Below, one piece after another: positions 47,800 through 62,422 of a stretch of DNA of 64,000 nucleotides; within the stretch, counting starts at the first letter, position 1; each line of letters opens with the position of its first letter. Origin of the DNA: Theocolax elegans (taxonomy: Eukaryota; Arthropoda; Insecta; Hymenoptera; Cerocephalidae); the NCBI GenBank assembly GCA_026168455.1, contig CM047431.1, forward strand, positions 61,834,910 to 61,898,909, written 5' to 3'. Both the position numbers and the translations under genes were made by a program. The notes below the pieces were generated by a model that had not been told where the DNA came from, made no database searches, and worked only from the letters and a program-made list of their open reading frames with translations.

Positions 47800-50700
47800 T
47801 TTTTCCTTTTATCATCGCTACATCTATTACCGTCCGTGAGAGGGTGGATAATTCTCATTGGTGCCTTCGGTGCTTAATCAACCAACACTTTTCTCTTAAT
47901 CTTGAGGTTTGTCAAAAATTTCTTCTCTCATGTAATATATATATATATATCTATGATCTTATAGTGATCTTATCAACTTTCGATTTACAAGCTGGTGATG
48001 AATTATTTATCGTCGCGACAACGTTTCTTTTTTGTACACTGGATTTTTTTGTTGCGTGTATAGCGCGGATCGGTTAAAAGGAAAATATAGGTAAACCGTT
48101 CGCGAAATAATTAAAACGAGCAAATCACCGTGTATACACCGAGTGGTATAGATAACAATTAATTTCATTGTCATACGCTAAGGAAATTAGATCCATTTAT
48201 AACGATTTGTTCGATCAATTGTTCTTCTCTTGTACGCTTCACATTTCAATCCCGTCAATTTAATCACTCCGGAATTAATTGTTTTTTGCTTTTTTTTTCG
48301 TTTTTTTTTTTTGTTTTGTTTTGTCGAAATTTCGACGACGCGAGCGGGTGTATATATATATATGTAATTAAAAAAAAATATGTAATTAAAAATATTTTAA
48401 CCACCGATCCGCAAGATTCGCAGTGAAAGAATTTGTAATTAAAATTTAATTGGTATGTACTGCACCAAAAGTTGGTGTTACACCGGAGAAAACCCGAGCA
48501 CGGGTTGAATAAATTCAGTGTACGCCTGGATCGTGTTTCTAATCTTTTTTTTTTTTTCGTTTTCATCCTTTTCCTTTGTTGTTCTCGTTACACCTCGCGA
48601 CACTTTTCCGGATGACGCAGCTTCTCGAATCTCGAATCAGTCAGTTTCAGTAATTACGTGCTGAAACGGCACTTTAAAATGACATCATACCCCGCGCTGC
48701 CGCCGCCGCCGCCGCGAAAAACCTGACGTTATAAAAGTATACGCCTCGGTGGTGATTCGCGCGCCGTTCTTATCTCAATATACTAGAAAATTCTCATCAA
48801 TTTTATTATTATCCGTACGGCGAACTGCGCAGCGCAACTGCGATTGTTGAAAAAAAGTTTTATTTTTCTTCTCGTCTATATACGCACTTTTAGTCAAATT
48901 TCCTTTTTTTTTTTTCGTCCGTCTCTCTCTCTCTTCGTTCGTCTTCTCGCGTAAATGGACTGGTTAACGAGGGAAATCAACCGGAACGCACGGATTCTCG
49001 CGGATTTTCTATATAATAATAACCGAAAAGAATTACGGTTGAAAACATGAGAAAACGCAGGAGGTTGAACAATGTGCATATATCGTGGGACGATCTAATC
49101 GGGACGAAGATACGCGCGCTAGCATATTGGAAAGTGGATCAAAGATCGCTGCACGTATATATACGCGCGCACACACACACATTTTTTTTTCTCCTTCCCT
49201 TATATATATACGGAATATTATAAACACACGGTGCATCCGAACTGACACCGAGTATCGAGGATGTGACATAATCTCGATAACAAAGACGGAATTTTTATTT
49301 ATTTGTGCTCTCCGTTGACACTTTGATTATTATACCGACCGAGCTCGTTATTGAACCGGGGACACTTCCGCGTACGTGTGTACGTGTGCTCTCTCTCTCT
49401 GATTATAAAATAGTTGATATTATTTTCCTATGTAGGTATTTAATCGTCACGTTAAATATAGAACTCGTGCGTCTCGACTGTGACGTTAATATTAGAGTAA
49501 TTTCGCAGGCTTAATGATATATACCCGGCCGAACGAAGAAAAAGTATAACCGTCGAAGATACATAATACGGTATTCTTTAACAAAATACATAACTTTTAA
49601 AAATGTGGATGAAAATTACGGTTTTATTTAGAAATGAAGAGACGTCGCGGGTACCGTAAGACTAACCCGAGATATGTATATATATATATTTTGAAAATTT
49701 AATATTTAGGGCAAATAAATTAATTTAATGTATGTATTTATATTGCTTCTTCGTGTATGCGTGTGCATGTAATGTGCAATTTCGAATGTTGCAAAATTAT
49801 ACATCTTCATATTATATTATATATCAATATTAGTACGATATGATAAATATGAAAACTTGATTAAATTAATAATGGAATGGTACGAATTCAACCGATATTC
49901 CAATATTAAATTGAAATTTTTAAATTATATGTATAGTTGCAGCTTTGATTATATTTCCTTGTATAAATGCAGAATATAAACACTCCATTCTTTGCAGTAT
50001 AGAAATTTTAATTAGTGGATTATATCTAGTGTAATAATCGATAATTGCGCCCCTAGCAAGAAGGTCCATTTTAAGCCATGCGTTATCTGGTTCATTTGGA
50101 ATTGATTTGTCAATCACATTCCATTCACTAAACACAATTATTTATCTATGAAACGTTAGACTTGTACACTGCATACGTACGAGTGTGCGTGATATAAAAT
50201 ATACATATACTACGAAATATATAAAATAATTTTGAAATATTAATTACTTAAAATATAGTTAAAAATTGAATAACAAATATTTACATAATAATTATTTATG
50301 TACTTTTGGTGTAAAATAGGCGTTTATTCCCAGGATTAAAAAAAAAGTTGTTGTGTCCTCGCTTTAGCTTTTGGCAGTAATTCTTTCAAGGGAGCAATCG
50401 CCTTTTACTCCCGAACTGGGCATACATAAAATTTTTTATTATGATCATTTGAAAAGTCACTTTTTGCAATAACAATTTATTTTTTGTTAATTTTTAAAAA
50501 ATTTCAATATTGTACCATTTTTTTATATATTTAATTTAATACAATAAATTTAATTTTATATTTGTAGAAAAAGTCTCGATCTAGTGTAAAAACAAAAAAG
50601 TAAGTCTACAATGAAAAAAATGAGTCTACGGGGAATAATAAGTGATCGAAGGAATAAAATGCAATTTTACTCCATTCGTATAGAGGCTAATAAAGTAGAG

Positions 50701-53700
50701 TTTTTAGATGATCAGGGTGAAAAATAATATTTCTTCGACATGACCACTTAGTCCTTATTAAAATTTTAAGGCAATAAAATTAATGAAAATTTCACTATTA
50801 AGAGATTATTCAAATAATAGTAACTGCAAAGAAATATTCATTTGTTCATATTTATAAGTCGTCCTTAATAGTTAAGAAACATCCCTTGTTTGAAATATTT
50901 CTTTTTCTATATATATTTAGATTATTAACAAGGGTAATGAATTCTAAACATTTCATAAATTAATTATTTTTACTTCAACAAGCTAGGGACGATAAAAATT
51001 GAATAATGTACCTTTGTTAAGTTAATCGAACGTTTTCTTGGTTATTAATTACAAATTTATTGGCAAACTTTTTGATCAGTGATCACACGGCTAGTTTTTG
51101 AATAAAATATAACGTTTTCATAAAATGCTTTGATTTCTATAACGGTTGTAAATTTGTTCGTAAGCAAGAATCTATATAACTTTTATAATTCAGCAAAGTC
51201 TAAATAAATTACATTGAGAGTGACAGATCAGATAAAGTGTATTGAAATATGCTAACCTACATAAAAGTGTATTACGTTATTTTCAAAGCAATTAATCTAA
51301 TGAATTAAATGAACATAATTGATTCGAACTTGGAATAACGTTAGTATTTATCCTCACGCACTGTTGTGCTTTCTCTCCTAGTTTTCTCGATATTCGATAT
51401 ACGCACGTTTCTTTTGTTACAATTGTAAATCCGAAAAACGTTCACGCGCGGGAAATTTGAATTTTCAATTGCGTACAGTGGATTCCGCGTCTAAAATTAA
51501 ATGAATTCATCTTGACATCGTAATAAATGGACGAATCTAAACAAACTGCGTTTGTATGACCATATTTGTAACTCTTTGTTTCACGTATATATATATGAGG
51601 AGCTCGTTTCCCGTGAAAACACCTATTACAGATCAGAATCAAACTAGCATTTCTCCTCGTCGGGCATACACTCGCGGAGTAATAATTACAATCCGCGGTC
51701 GCGTACAAGGCATTAAAGCGTTAACGAGGAAAAATAACCTAACAATAAGTATAATATAAATTATAATATAATTAATTATTCAATCAGGTAAATGTGCGTT
51801 GGAATGATCATTCGAACAACGGGTGAGATATGGTTTACGCGAAACACTCGATAATCTGAATCGGTAATGTAGTAATTTATTCTTAATTAAACTATTAAAT
51901 TACCATAATTTTCCGTGGAAAATTAAAGTAAGTTAAATGAGAAATATTGTACTTTCGACTCGACTTTGAGTGGGAGAGAAGGTAAAACGATCTCTCAAAT
52001 AGATGTATTCTTTAAACAAAGCGTTCCATTTTTTCCAAGTCTCGATAATAGACCGAGAAACTCGGATGAAAGCCGAGATAATTTTTACGCTTCCCTTTTT
52101 CTGTTTTTTTTTTTTTCGAACTGTCGACGTGAATTTCATTTGGCATATTGCGTTTCTTTTTCATCTTCTTTCTTTTTAATTAAATTATAAAATCAATTAA
52201 AGTATACAACGTTATATATACTTGAGATTTCAGTCCCTCGGAATACGAAGAGTGAGTTCATGTACTTTTAATTTACCGGGAGTGTTATTTCGTCCTAACG
52301 TTTAATGTAACAAGTTAACCTTTCGACCAGATATACAGGTGAAGAAAAAAAAATGGATTAAACGAGATAACTATATATGTACCCTTTCTCGAGATAGAAA
52401 AAGAGAGAATGTCAGAGATAATTGTAGTTTTCTGCATCCAACAAACTTTCCTCATTGAATTTTCAATCTTGTATAATGATGCATTTCGAAGTGTTAATTT
52501 TTTGTGATTACATGCTTTCCGTCTCTAGTATATACATAAATGTCTCCCTTTGCTCTGCTAAAAAAAAAGAAAGGAAATAAAAAGACTAAACCGCGATTCT
52601 CCGTAAATTTATTTTACCGTTATTTATCAATACATTTTCACATGGTGTAACCGCACTATTATTGTAAACGTATATCGCGACTTTTCGATTGGATGGCAAT
52701 CGCTTAACCAGTAATAATTATATACCTGTAATTACATATATAAAATAAATAATTATCGTGTAAGTAGTTGTTAATAAAGAAAATTTGGTCGATTTAGCAT
52801 TTTACAGGGTAATAATAATCGCATGTTGCTTCGTTTAAAATCCAACCTCCCTATACGTATATATACTCTGGAAAATGTTCGGTTACTACCTGGCCTGATA
52901 ATAAATTATTAATAGACCGCACTATCAACGTATTGCTGTCTTGAGCTCCTTACGAGAGCGACTTAACAGAATCATACATGTGGCTTTAAAGTTTAATGCG
53001 CCTCGTTTTACTCCTCGCTCTAATAAAGTTATACTCTTCAAATATTAATTAACAAATTTTCGTATTACGTAATCGAGCGATCACTTTTTCTTTTCTATTA
53101 TATTGTTTACTATTTTCTATATTTTCTATTATTTATTGTTTTATATATATGTATATATGTATAAATACACATATATATTTATCTTTTCTCAACAGACTAG
53201 ATGTTTGCTCGATATATATAAACGTAAACGTACGGTCGAAATACCAATTTGATGCCATGCCACCGAGAGGAATTTTCGTTTGAGATGCGTTACGCAAAGC
53301 TAAACATATAGGAAATTAGTTTGCAAAGCGCGTCGCGTCTAACTCGCTACTCCGCTAGGGAAAGTGAATTAGAATTAAAAATTTATTACACGCGTCGTCG
53401 TTTCACTCGAGTTTGCATCTTTTTTTACTGAGGGGGAGAGGAGAAAAAAAAATTACACGTTTGATGTAATTGCTTATTTCGCGTACGGTGCTCTAATTTT
53501 GTAACTGTCTACACGAGCTATACGTATATACTTACATGCGATTGTACAGTTTAGCAAAGAGTAAAATCACGTTAACTTACATTTTTTACCGTAATACGTA
53601 TAATGCGCATTTTCACGAGATAAGTTCGAAGGTTACCGATGCGTATATAGTTGCCTCATTTTAATTGCAATTGGATAATATGCTGTGTTTAATGTCGAGA

Positions 53701-55335
53701 CCGCGCGAATCCGCTTCCTCGTTTAGATAAAAAGAAAATATATCGTTTAATTTTGTAATTTTCGCTATAATCTCTCGGTCGATCGATAGAATTATATTTT
53801 CTAACGAAGGATTTCATTATCGAGTTACATTGTAGTTCGTTGGAAACGTATAATTAACTGACATCAAAAGTACTTATAAAACACGTACAATTGTATGTAA
53901 AATCCCAAGGGCTATATTACCCACGTGGAATAAAATTATCAATTTTTGATAATACTTTTATAAAGCTTTTCTTTACAAATTGTCTATTTAATAATTTCAC
54001 AAAGTTTATAGAAAATTGTATTAATTATTATTTTTAGAACGATATTTTTTTTATCAATGACTAATGTATGTAACTATATTAATAAATCTACATAAATATA
54101 TTAATTTTTTTTATAGAAAATAAAACGGTTTTAGATTGCGAAAGAAAAAAGTTAGTTTATATTTTATAAATGGAAGTCATATGATAGCAATAGCAAATAT
54201 ATAATAAATGGTTTCCAAGGATAGACAATTGAAAAAAATAACATCTGTATATTGAATCATTTATTTTGTACTAGACAATACTCAAAAGTATAATTATTTA
54301 AATTGTATCAAAATTGATTTACGCAATCGATTTAAGCAAATGTCGCCCGATTTCAACGAAAATCGAAATAATTTCGAATTAAATTATAATTTATAAACAA
54401 AACATTTAATTAACTCTCGTAATTTACAAAATGTTAAAAATGATAGAGCTTTTAGGTAGTGGGTAAGAAAAATTTATATAGGTAAGAAATGGTTGTTATA
54501 TCCTTTGTAGTTTCGTTACGACGACACACGATCATTCTATCCGATCTTGCAGATCCCGCATCATTTTTCGTTTGTTTCATTGTCGAAAGTTAGAAATCGT
54601 AATTTCGTAAATTTTAAAATATATATAGGTTAAGTTGCGGTACTCGTACATCGCATTTTATTCATTTTATTTAATTACTCCTAAAATTAGAATTTTAACA
54701 TCAAAAACTAAATATGGGTGAACAATAAAGTTTGACAACCGAATCTAAAAAACAGAACGATTGCAGTACACTAGAAATTTCACCGAAAATATCAAATTTT
54801 TCATAAAAAATTGGCCAGAAATTAAATATGAACAAAAATGTCAAAAAAACGTTTTACTTTAATTAAAAAGAAAATCACTCGACATTACGTGATATTGATT
54901 AAATATGTAATTGATTTAATGTATAGATTAATATATATCAATTAATTATCCAAAATTTTTCGTATATCATACTAATAATTCCATAGAATAACATGTGGAT
55001 TCATTATAGTATTTAATATATATATATAGTTCGTCCAGTAATTTGCGAGTCGTGAATAAACCTCTAACCTCTCCAACTATGACAGTACCAACATTTTACG
55101 CAAGTTTATCATATTTTTATATAAGTTTCAAAATATGGATTGTAATTACTGTTAAAAAGAGTATATAATACTTTAAAATTGGTATAAGCTTATTTAAATT
55201 AAACCTTTGACCAAAAATTTGAATTACGCTATGACCTAGGTATTTTAGTTGATATTTTCTATCAACTCATCATCTTATTTCGTATGAAAAAAGAGTTACG
55301 CCTATAAACCTCGTTTATATACCAGAATTTCTATA
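47800..55335. other. Long non-coding stretch, possible first intron
   Basis: About 7.5 kb has no splice-bounded coding exon or RNA gene. CpG-rich patches at 48.6-49.4 kb may be regulatory. The rest is AT-rich with scattered TA microsatellites. Confidence 0.4.
48699..48740 (+). promoter_or_regulatory. CCG repeat and TATA-like box
   Basis: A CCG trinucleotide run (48699-48715) is followed by TGACGT and TATAAAAG at about 48724-48739 in a CpG-rich patch. This could be a second, TATA-containing start site for the same plus-strand gene. No matching Inr stands out 30 bp downstream. Confidence 0.25.
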
Positions 55336-55826
55336 ATAACAAGGAAAGTCCACACTTTTTAGGAAACAGATCTTTACCATACTCTAGGATATGATTTCTA
55401 TACTATAAAAATATGAACAAACCCGAAGTTACAGATGCCAATACCCCTTTTTATGTTAAATATAAGCAAATAACGAAAAATCTCGCTGAAAAAACCATTG
55501 ACTTTGATTGTTTATAATTCGGAAACAAGTAAAGATATATATTCAAATCAAATTTTAAAAGAAAACTCAGATTGAATATATACGTTTTAAAAAAATAAGC
55601 TTCTTAATTTGGTCAAAGATATGGAATAAATATAATTTATTTTTTATTACTTGTTTCCGAGTTATAAACAATCAAAGTCAATGGTTTTTTCATCCAGATT
55701 TTTCGTTATTTGCTTATATCATTGATAACTAAAACTCCGGGTTTCTTCATATTTTTATAGTAGAAATCAGATCCTAGATTTTGGTAAGGATCCGTTTCCC
55801 AAAGGGTGTGGACTCTCCTTGTAAGT
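55336..55826. mobile_element. Foldback element family C, copy 3 (minimal)
   Basis: Two arms of about 200-220 bp are inverted copies. The left begins AACAAGGAAAGTCCACAC and the right ends GTGTGGACTCTCCTTGT. Inner blocks match (TATAAGCAAATAACGAAAAA and its complement; GACTTTGATTGTTTATAA and its complement). Here the arms meet around a loop of under 100 bp, with no core insert, unlike the copies at 22.7 and 25.4 kb. Confidence 0.75.
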
Positions 55827-56249
55827 ACTACTACTCCAGAATATTGTACATTTTACATGTATATCTAATAAAGCATTATTACAATTTGTTAATAAATAAA
55901 TTAATATCATACTTTTTATAAAGAAGATAAAGTGCATTATATATAGTTATTTGATCTAACTATATAAATCGGAAAAAAATTACAGATATTCAATATGCAA
56001 AACGAATACTATAGCTATTACAGGGAGCTGTTTTACTGAAAAATTCATTTTTGATAAATTATAAAAAAATAACCATTTATAGTCGGTAATATATAGCTGA
56101 AGGAATGCTGCTTCATGTATATAGTATAAAAATCTTGTCGATTATATTAAAAAAAATTTGAAAATTCACGCATATACTTAATATAATAGTAGCTATATTA
56201 CCAAATAAATAGAACAAATAAATAGTGATTCTGATTATTAAAATTTTAT

Positions 56250-56720
56250 ACCCTGTTTGATACCAAAGTCAAGTTTTATCTTCCCTATCTTACTGATAAA
56301 CGCGATAGTTAATAAAAAATCTGTTAATAAAATACAGAGAAGAGGAGCCTTCGTTTATCAATAATCTAAATGTGTGCTGAATTTGAAACTAAATTATTAT
56401 TGTTTGTTCGATGAAAGTCTTACCAACAAATGTGAATACGGACAAGAGGGTGTATAGCAGAGTGACCAGTTGGCGATTTTTTTTCCTTTTCTCTCTTACG
56501 TATATTGATGTTTATTAAGCAAGAGCAACAAGGAGAAAAAATCGCCATCTGGCAACCCTGGTGTATAGTGTATAGTATTGTAGTCTGAAATTCAGTACAC
56601 AGTTATAGATTATAGACATACAAAAGCGCTTCTCTAATTTTTCCACATACTCTTTTATTTTTTTTTATTAATTAATCAATATAAATTGAGTGTAAAACCC
56701 TTTAATGCAAAGGTATGTCA
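56250..56720. repeat. Repeat family A, copy 2, with a nested insertion
   Basis: It matches 22.79-23.17 kb in order: TTTATCTTCCCTA, GTGTGCTGAATTTGAAACTA, CTTACCAACAAATGTGAAT and a final AATTGAGTGTAAAACCCT. The right arm of its palindrome is degraded and the region is split by a 103-bp MITE. Confidence 0.65.
56458..56560. mobile_element. hAT-type MITE, 103 bp, with exact 8-bp target duplication
   Basis: Terminal inverted repeats are CAGAGTGACCAGTTGGCGAT and the complement of ATCGCCATCTGGCAACCCTG. The 8-bp direct duplication GTGTATAG lies at 56450-56457 and 56561-56568. CAG ends with an 8-bp duplication are the hAT signature. It is too short to encode anything and sits within repeat family A copy 2, so it inserted later. 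Confidence 0.9.
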
Positions 56721-57917
56721 CCGACTGTTCTCAAATTAAAATAGTAAAGATACACGTTACAACCTTACACTTACACACTTTACATTTCGCACTCAATAAA
56801 AGGCAAAATTAGTTTCTTAAGTAAAAAAAAAACATTACCTTCCTCTATACTTAATCCTCGTCTCGCAAACGAAGAGTCAATCTGCAAATGTCTATGATCG
56901 ACGCGTTACGTTAAAAACACTGGATCAGAAGTGTTACAAACTGTAATTTTAAAATCTTATGCATGTATCGCACGTGTATATGTATGTGTATATCCAGTGA
57001 AAATAATAAGCGGTCGTTAACCAACGAAATGCGAGAGGATGATACCCCGGTGTCAAACGTGCTACGAAAATAATAGATCGCGGAACGCGCGACACGTTTC
57101 GTACCGTTCTTCCATATATAACTGCAAGTTTCTTCTTCAACATTTTTCGTGTTGTTTGTATAATTTGATTCGTAATAACGAACCGATTGACGCAATAAAT
57201 ATTTCTTATTGTTCAAGAAACAACCGAGAGAAGAATTTTTAACGTTATTGCTTTCGACATATCAAATTATTCGAAAGGAGCTTGCGAAATTCAAGTGATA
57301 CGGTACAATTGCGATGTACCTATATCTATAAACGAAAATAAAATAAAAAAACAATCATTATTTAACGAACAATGAGGAGCGCGCAGGAGAAACGATGCGT
57401 GCGTCGGTAATCGGATTTGTCAGCATGACAAATAATATTTCCACGAGATACAGCAATACCATATGTTTATATATATATATATGTGTGTGCGCGCGTACGT
57501 GTGCAATTCACCTTGCAATTTCAAAGAAATATTTCGCGATAACAAAAAATTATCGCTTATTTGTTTGCTCTTACGTGTATATATATATATATATATATAT
57601 ATAAATATGCAGATATTAATTTAATATTGCTATTCTTGGTTTCGATTGCTCACGGATGTATGTGTGTGTTTGGTGGACAGTTATAAATATAACCTAGCCG
57701 TTTCTCGGACTCGACGACGACGACGTTTCGGTCGTCTTGAACTTTTGAAATGCACCCATCTTCCGATCGCGATGGCCGTTCGAAATAACGCGGTTACAGC
57801 GGATACGAGCAAATCCTTCTTATCTGTGTGTGTGTACATACCCTTTGTTGAAGCGTTTCGCGTATCCAATCGTCCGGTATATACTAATTATTTTGGTATA
57901 CATACACTCATATTATT

Positions 57918-57949
<32 letters not shown>

Positions 57950-58279
57950 CGGTTACGTAAGACGTCAAAACTTTCTAAAATCTATGAAATTTCTAATCAA
58001 AATTGTATGTGCTTGTCGATGTGAACTAAAATTTGAATGGGAATCGCGTTGAATAAACGGAGCAAGCGCGTCGATCGATTCGATCAAAAATGAAGAAAAA
58101 AAAATAATAAAAAAAATGAACCGACCGTGTAAAAATCACCAAAGTTTGCTTTCGTCGAACTCCTAAGAATGTGAAAGCTAAGCAAATACACTTTGGTATT
58201 CACGAACCATTGAAATTTGATGATACGACTGTTTTACATTTCCTACGCGTTAATTAAATATTCATTTCTCTCTTTCAAG

Positions 58280-58311
<32 letters not shown>

Positions 58312-61300
58312 TGATCAAACACTTGGATATGTGCACGTACGTGCAAAATTGATAAAAAAAAACCGAACTTTACTCGCGATAACAAATCGTAAATTGCAAA
58401 TCTTGTTAATACATTTTCGCGAGAATACGGAAAATATACACATTCATCCGGATATCCACGGGAGGGTAATTTAGCCGGGCATAAAACAAGTCGCAATTAA
58501 ACGACTCTCGGTAAATTAGACGACAAAAACTAGGGAGGTTCAAACTAAAAAAAAATATTTTTTCTTTTTCCTTTATGAAAAAATTTCCATTAACCTTCCT
58601 TCACGTAGATATTCGTTAGGAAAATAGCGAGTTTATAATACGAAAGTGTCTCAAGGTAGAGATTGTTAAGGAAATTAAGTGTCGCGATACGCATCTCTCT
58701 CTCTCTCTCTCTCTTTCGGTGAGAAACGGAAAACCGGGTGTACTAAAACTACGACGTTTACAAAGTGCCCAGAAGCCAAGATATACCTGTTGTCCTCGTG
58801 TGTAAATGAGCATTACGTCGAAAATTTTCAAAATTACTAACACGCTAATATTTGTTTATTTTTATTAATACTATAATTAATATTATAATTAATAGAAAAA
58901 TGTACCCATCTCGTATTGAACTTCGTTTCTTAAATTTGCGTAAAATTTTTATTACCACCCGGTTCACTACTATATAAATTATTCAATAATTCAATGAGCC
59001 ATTTTCATTAAAATAGTTTGACATGAATATTTAAGTAAGATAGAGGGAGCGAGAGGATTCACTAATATTCAAAATTTTATCAAAGGTTAACTTGATAAGA
59101 CATTTTAAATTTATCTCGAGCGAGTCTGGTGAACATTTCATTATATCAAACAGGCCCGGTTCGTAAGACTCGTTCGATAAATTTAACCAGACGATCGTTT
59201 TAACGTAATAAAATGCGCGGAACGCGCCCTTTAAGAAACTTTTATCAAAATTCATTTAATAATACCCTTAGAGAGAGAGAGAGAGCGCGAGGCTCAAGCG
59301 AGTAGTAAATTTATTCATCTTTTGGCATCAGCGTAAAATACTCAAATTATATTAAAGATATTTTTGAATGAAATAGCAAAACAAACAATCTTTTACTATT
59401 AATACACTTTTAAAAATGAGATTTTCTGAAAAAATCGTGTATATAGATTAACGAATATACACGCCAATTATAATTTTAGATGATAACTTTCATTTAAATT
59501 TCACGCATACAAAAGAAACGGTAGATCAACGAGATTATATTTTCACGTCCGAGTGTTGTATTTTTTTTTCGTTTAACATTTAACAACCCTTTTAATGGAA
59601 ATTGAGTATTTTGAGAGTGGTAGAAACCATGTTTCGCCATTAATTACGAACCTATTGACCATTTTTCGTCAAATGAGTACTTTTTGTTAAAAAAAAAATA
59701 AAAACGTTTCATAACTCCTTTGTAATCTAGTAGTATTGATGAAAAAACTAAATTCGCTTTATGATGTAGAATTTCTCTGCATCAATGTTATAGAGTTAGA
59801 ACTAATTTAACGAAAAATTTCAGTGATTTAAAAAAAAAAAAGAAATGAGTAGCCGCGGGAAGGGAAAAAACGAAGAGATTTGTCGCCAGAAAAGGTCGAT
59901 GGTAATCGATCGATTTCGCAACGATCCGCTTCTGTATTGGACTATTATCGATCCTTCGCAATTTCAATACCAGTTGGAGTGTAACGAAATTACAGGAGGG
60001 TGAAAGAAAAAGGCATTGCGTATCGAAGCGTAGAGTTGTTTTTAATGATCGAACGCACAGGTGCGTTGCTTTACCTAGTCGAGCTTTGGAAATTAGTAGC
60101 GACCTTGTACAAACGTTAGCAACGCTCGCGGAAAATTTTTACTTTCCTTAGGATTTAATCTCCTTATTGTTTTATTCGACTTCGTTTAATAAGTAATTGT
60201 GGAATGTTTAGAAACAATTTTATCGAACGATGATAAGAATTTGTGTAATTTTTTGACAAATTAGATTAATCCTATATGACAATAAAAAGATTTAATATAA
60301 TATAAAAATGACTCGTTGAAGCAACCGCTGATATTACCAAAAAAGATAATTGTGAAAATTTTCGAAGATAAGTCGGTTATATAATTGGACTAGTAGAAAT
60401 ATTTTTTGAATTTCAGCAAGAGCTAAATACGTAGAAAGCGACTATCGCAAAACATTTCTAGATGTTTGTAACTCAATTGATCTCTACTTTTTCGAAGTCA
60501 CGTTGCGTGTGCGGTCAATTTTCTTTCTTTTTGTCAAAAAAAAAATTTGGTGATATAAGCGTTGTGCCAGTTATCGCAACGGCGAGCAAACGGTAAATAG
60601 TCAGTACATAATTATTTCCTTTTATACTGCAATTACATATACTTGATCACATTCTTTATTTGAAGAAGAATTAACAATATAAAGAAATAACCATACCTAA
60701 GTAATTTAACCTATTAAAATTACATGGACAGTATATCGTTAAAAGTAATAAAAAAAATATATATATAACAAACGGTTTGGAATTTTTATGGGTATACCAT
60801 TAGAAATTTTACAGTGTTGTTCCTGTAATATCGAAATAAAAACAATCGAAGCAAAAATTTTTCGACGATCGTGCAGCAGGTAACGTCAAATTATTAAATT
60901 TGTATATTTATGTGCAATATGGTGCTTGATGATATAACTACAATAATTTTATAATTAATAGTATATACACTGAAAAATATCAATGTTTGATCTAAGCGGA
61001 ATTCTTGTTAACTATGACTCGAACAGATCATCTGGTTGCTCCAATGTGATTCTTCCATAATCGAGCGGAATTTCTTTTTGTACAAAATGCAAGCGGAGTA
61101 ACCAGATTTTCTTTTCGAGGCAAATTTAAGAAGAGGATAGCGAAATAATGTTTACCATGTTCTCTTATAAAATGTAAAACACGATTGCAGCTCTCGTCGC
61201 TGTAATTTTATACAGTTACTGTCACTATTTTACCTTTTTTCTCAAAATTTAAACTAAAAGCTATTTCAAATTTTACATACTTTTACGGTATAGTTACAGA

Positions 61301-62422
61301 GCGAACGCGGGGGGGGGGGGGGGGAAGAATGACTATAAAAGTTATAGTTTCAATCACAAAAATTGCAGACCGTAGTTGTGTAGTAAAAATATTTTTGCGT
61401 AAACTCTCGGTTTAATTGCAAGCCGCGGGTATAAGTAATACGATCGTTCTCCGGAGCTTCGTGAGCTATAATTAACTAAATATACTCGGATCGGAAATCA
61501 GGATGCGGAAGCTGATTAGCTCGACCACTCGCACGATTATTAACAATTGCAAATACAATTTAATTGTCTGGAACTCTTGTCTCTATGTTTTCAGTGAACA
61601 ATAAAATAAAAATATTTATCTATTCGAAATAATACGTTACGTATAAATTATGTTATATATCTGTGGCTTCTTGGCAATACGAGATAAGTCCACTTTTTGT
61701 GATTTCGAGAAAATTGCGTTTGAAAGTTCAAAGTTTGATCAAAAGGTAAAACGAAACACATTTTATTATACATTAATAAAAACATTTTGATATTAGTAAG
61801 ACTACGGTAAAATCGTTTCTGCTCCTTGGAAACACGCAATTCTATGCATTTATCGCGTTTTTACGGGAACTCGTACTTATCTGGGTTTGCCGGTTCTCGA
61901 CCACTTTTCGAGTTAACTTTTTGACATTTGGAAATTTACGAAAACAAAAAATATTTTAGTGATTTACGTAATATTTGTAATAATAAAAGGTTACACTTAT
62001 AATTTTTCAATAAATCATTTATTGTACAAAAAAATTGTTTTTGAAAAAGAAAAAGTTAAAAACAAAAACTTTGAGAAGTTTTATCTTTTTAACTAGTTTG
62101 ATCAAAAAATCTTTCTGAACCGGTTTACAGTAAATTTTATGTACAAATCAAAAATATTTATTCTTTTTGTGAGATGTGTATAAATTATTATGTTAAAAAT
62201 TACTAACTTTTACGGTAATTTGTAACAACAATGAGAAAAGTATGATAGTAAATATGGACAGAATTTCTGTTTTTACATAAAATTACTATTAACGATGGTA
62301 AGAAGTTATCAGCATTATTGCGAATATGTACTAAAATGAAACCATTTTTTACTGTTAGTTTACAGTTATTTCTATAAAAAGACAAGTGTAGGCGATTATT
62401 ATTTGATTTTAATGAAATCAAC
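56721..62422. other. Long non-coding stretch with TA and CT microsatellites
   Basis: No supported exon was found. Pure TA runs lie at 57577-57604, 57919-57940 and 58281-58309, a CT run at 58693-58715 and a GA run near 59271-59286. A 16-base G run lies at 61309-61324. A small inverted repeat (ATCTGGTTGCTCC / GGAGTAACCAGAT) spans about 61029-61107. Confidence 0.4.
61309..61324. repeat. Poly-G tract of 16 bases
   Basis: This is an uninterrupted run of about 16 G in otherwise AT-rich DNA, next to GCGAACGC. Run length is unreliable in assemblies. Confidence 0.8.

Noticed and set aside
48679..48726. Proline-rich mini-ORF MTSYPALPPPPPRKT
   Set aside because: It stops after 15 codons and derives from a CCG repeat next to a TATA-like box, so it is better read as promoter or UTR sequence.
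57646..57960. 104-codon ORF through a GACGAC repeat
   Set aside because: The Arg run comes from a trinucleotide repeat and the tail from a TA microsatellite. There is no splice context and no family match.
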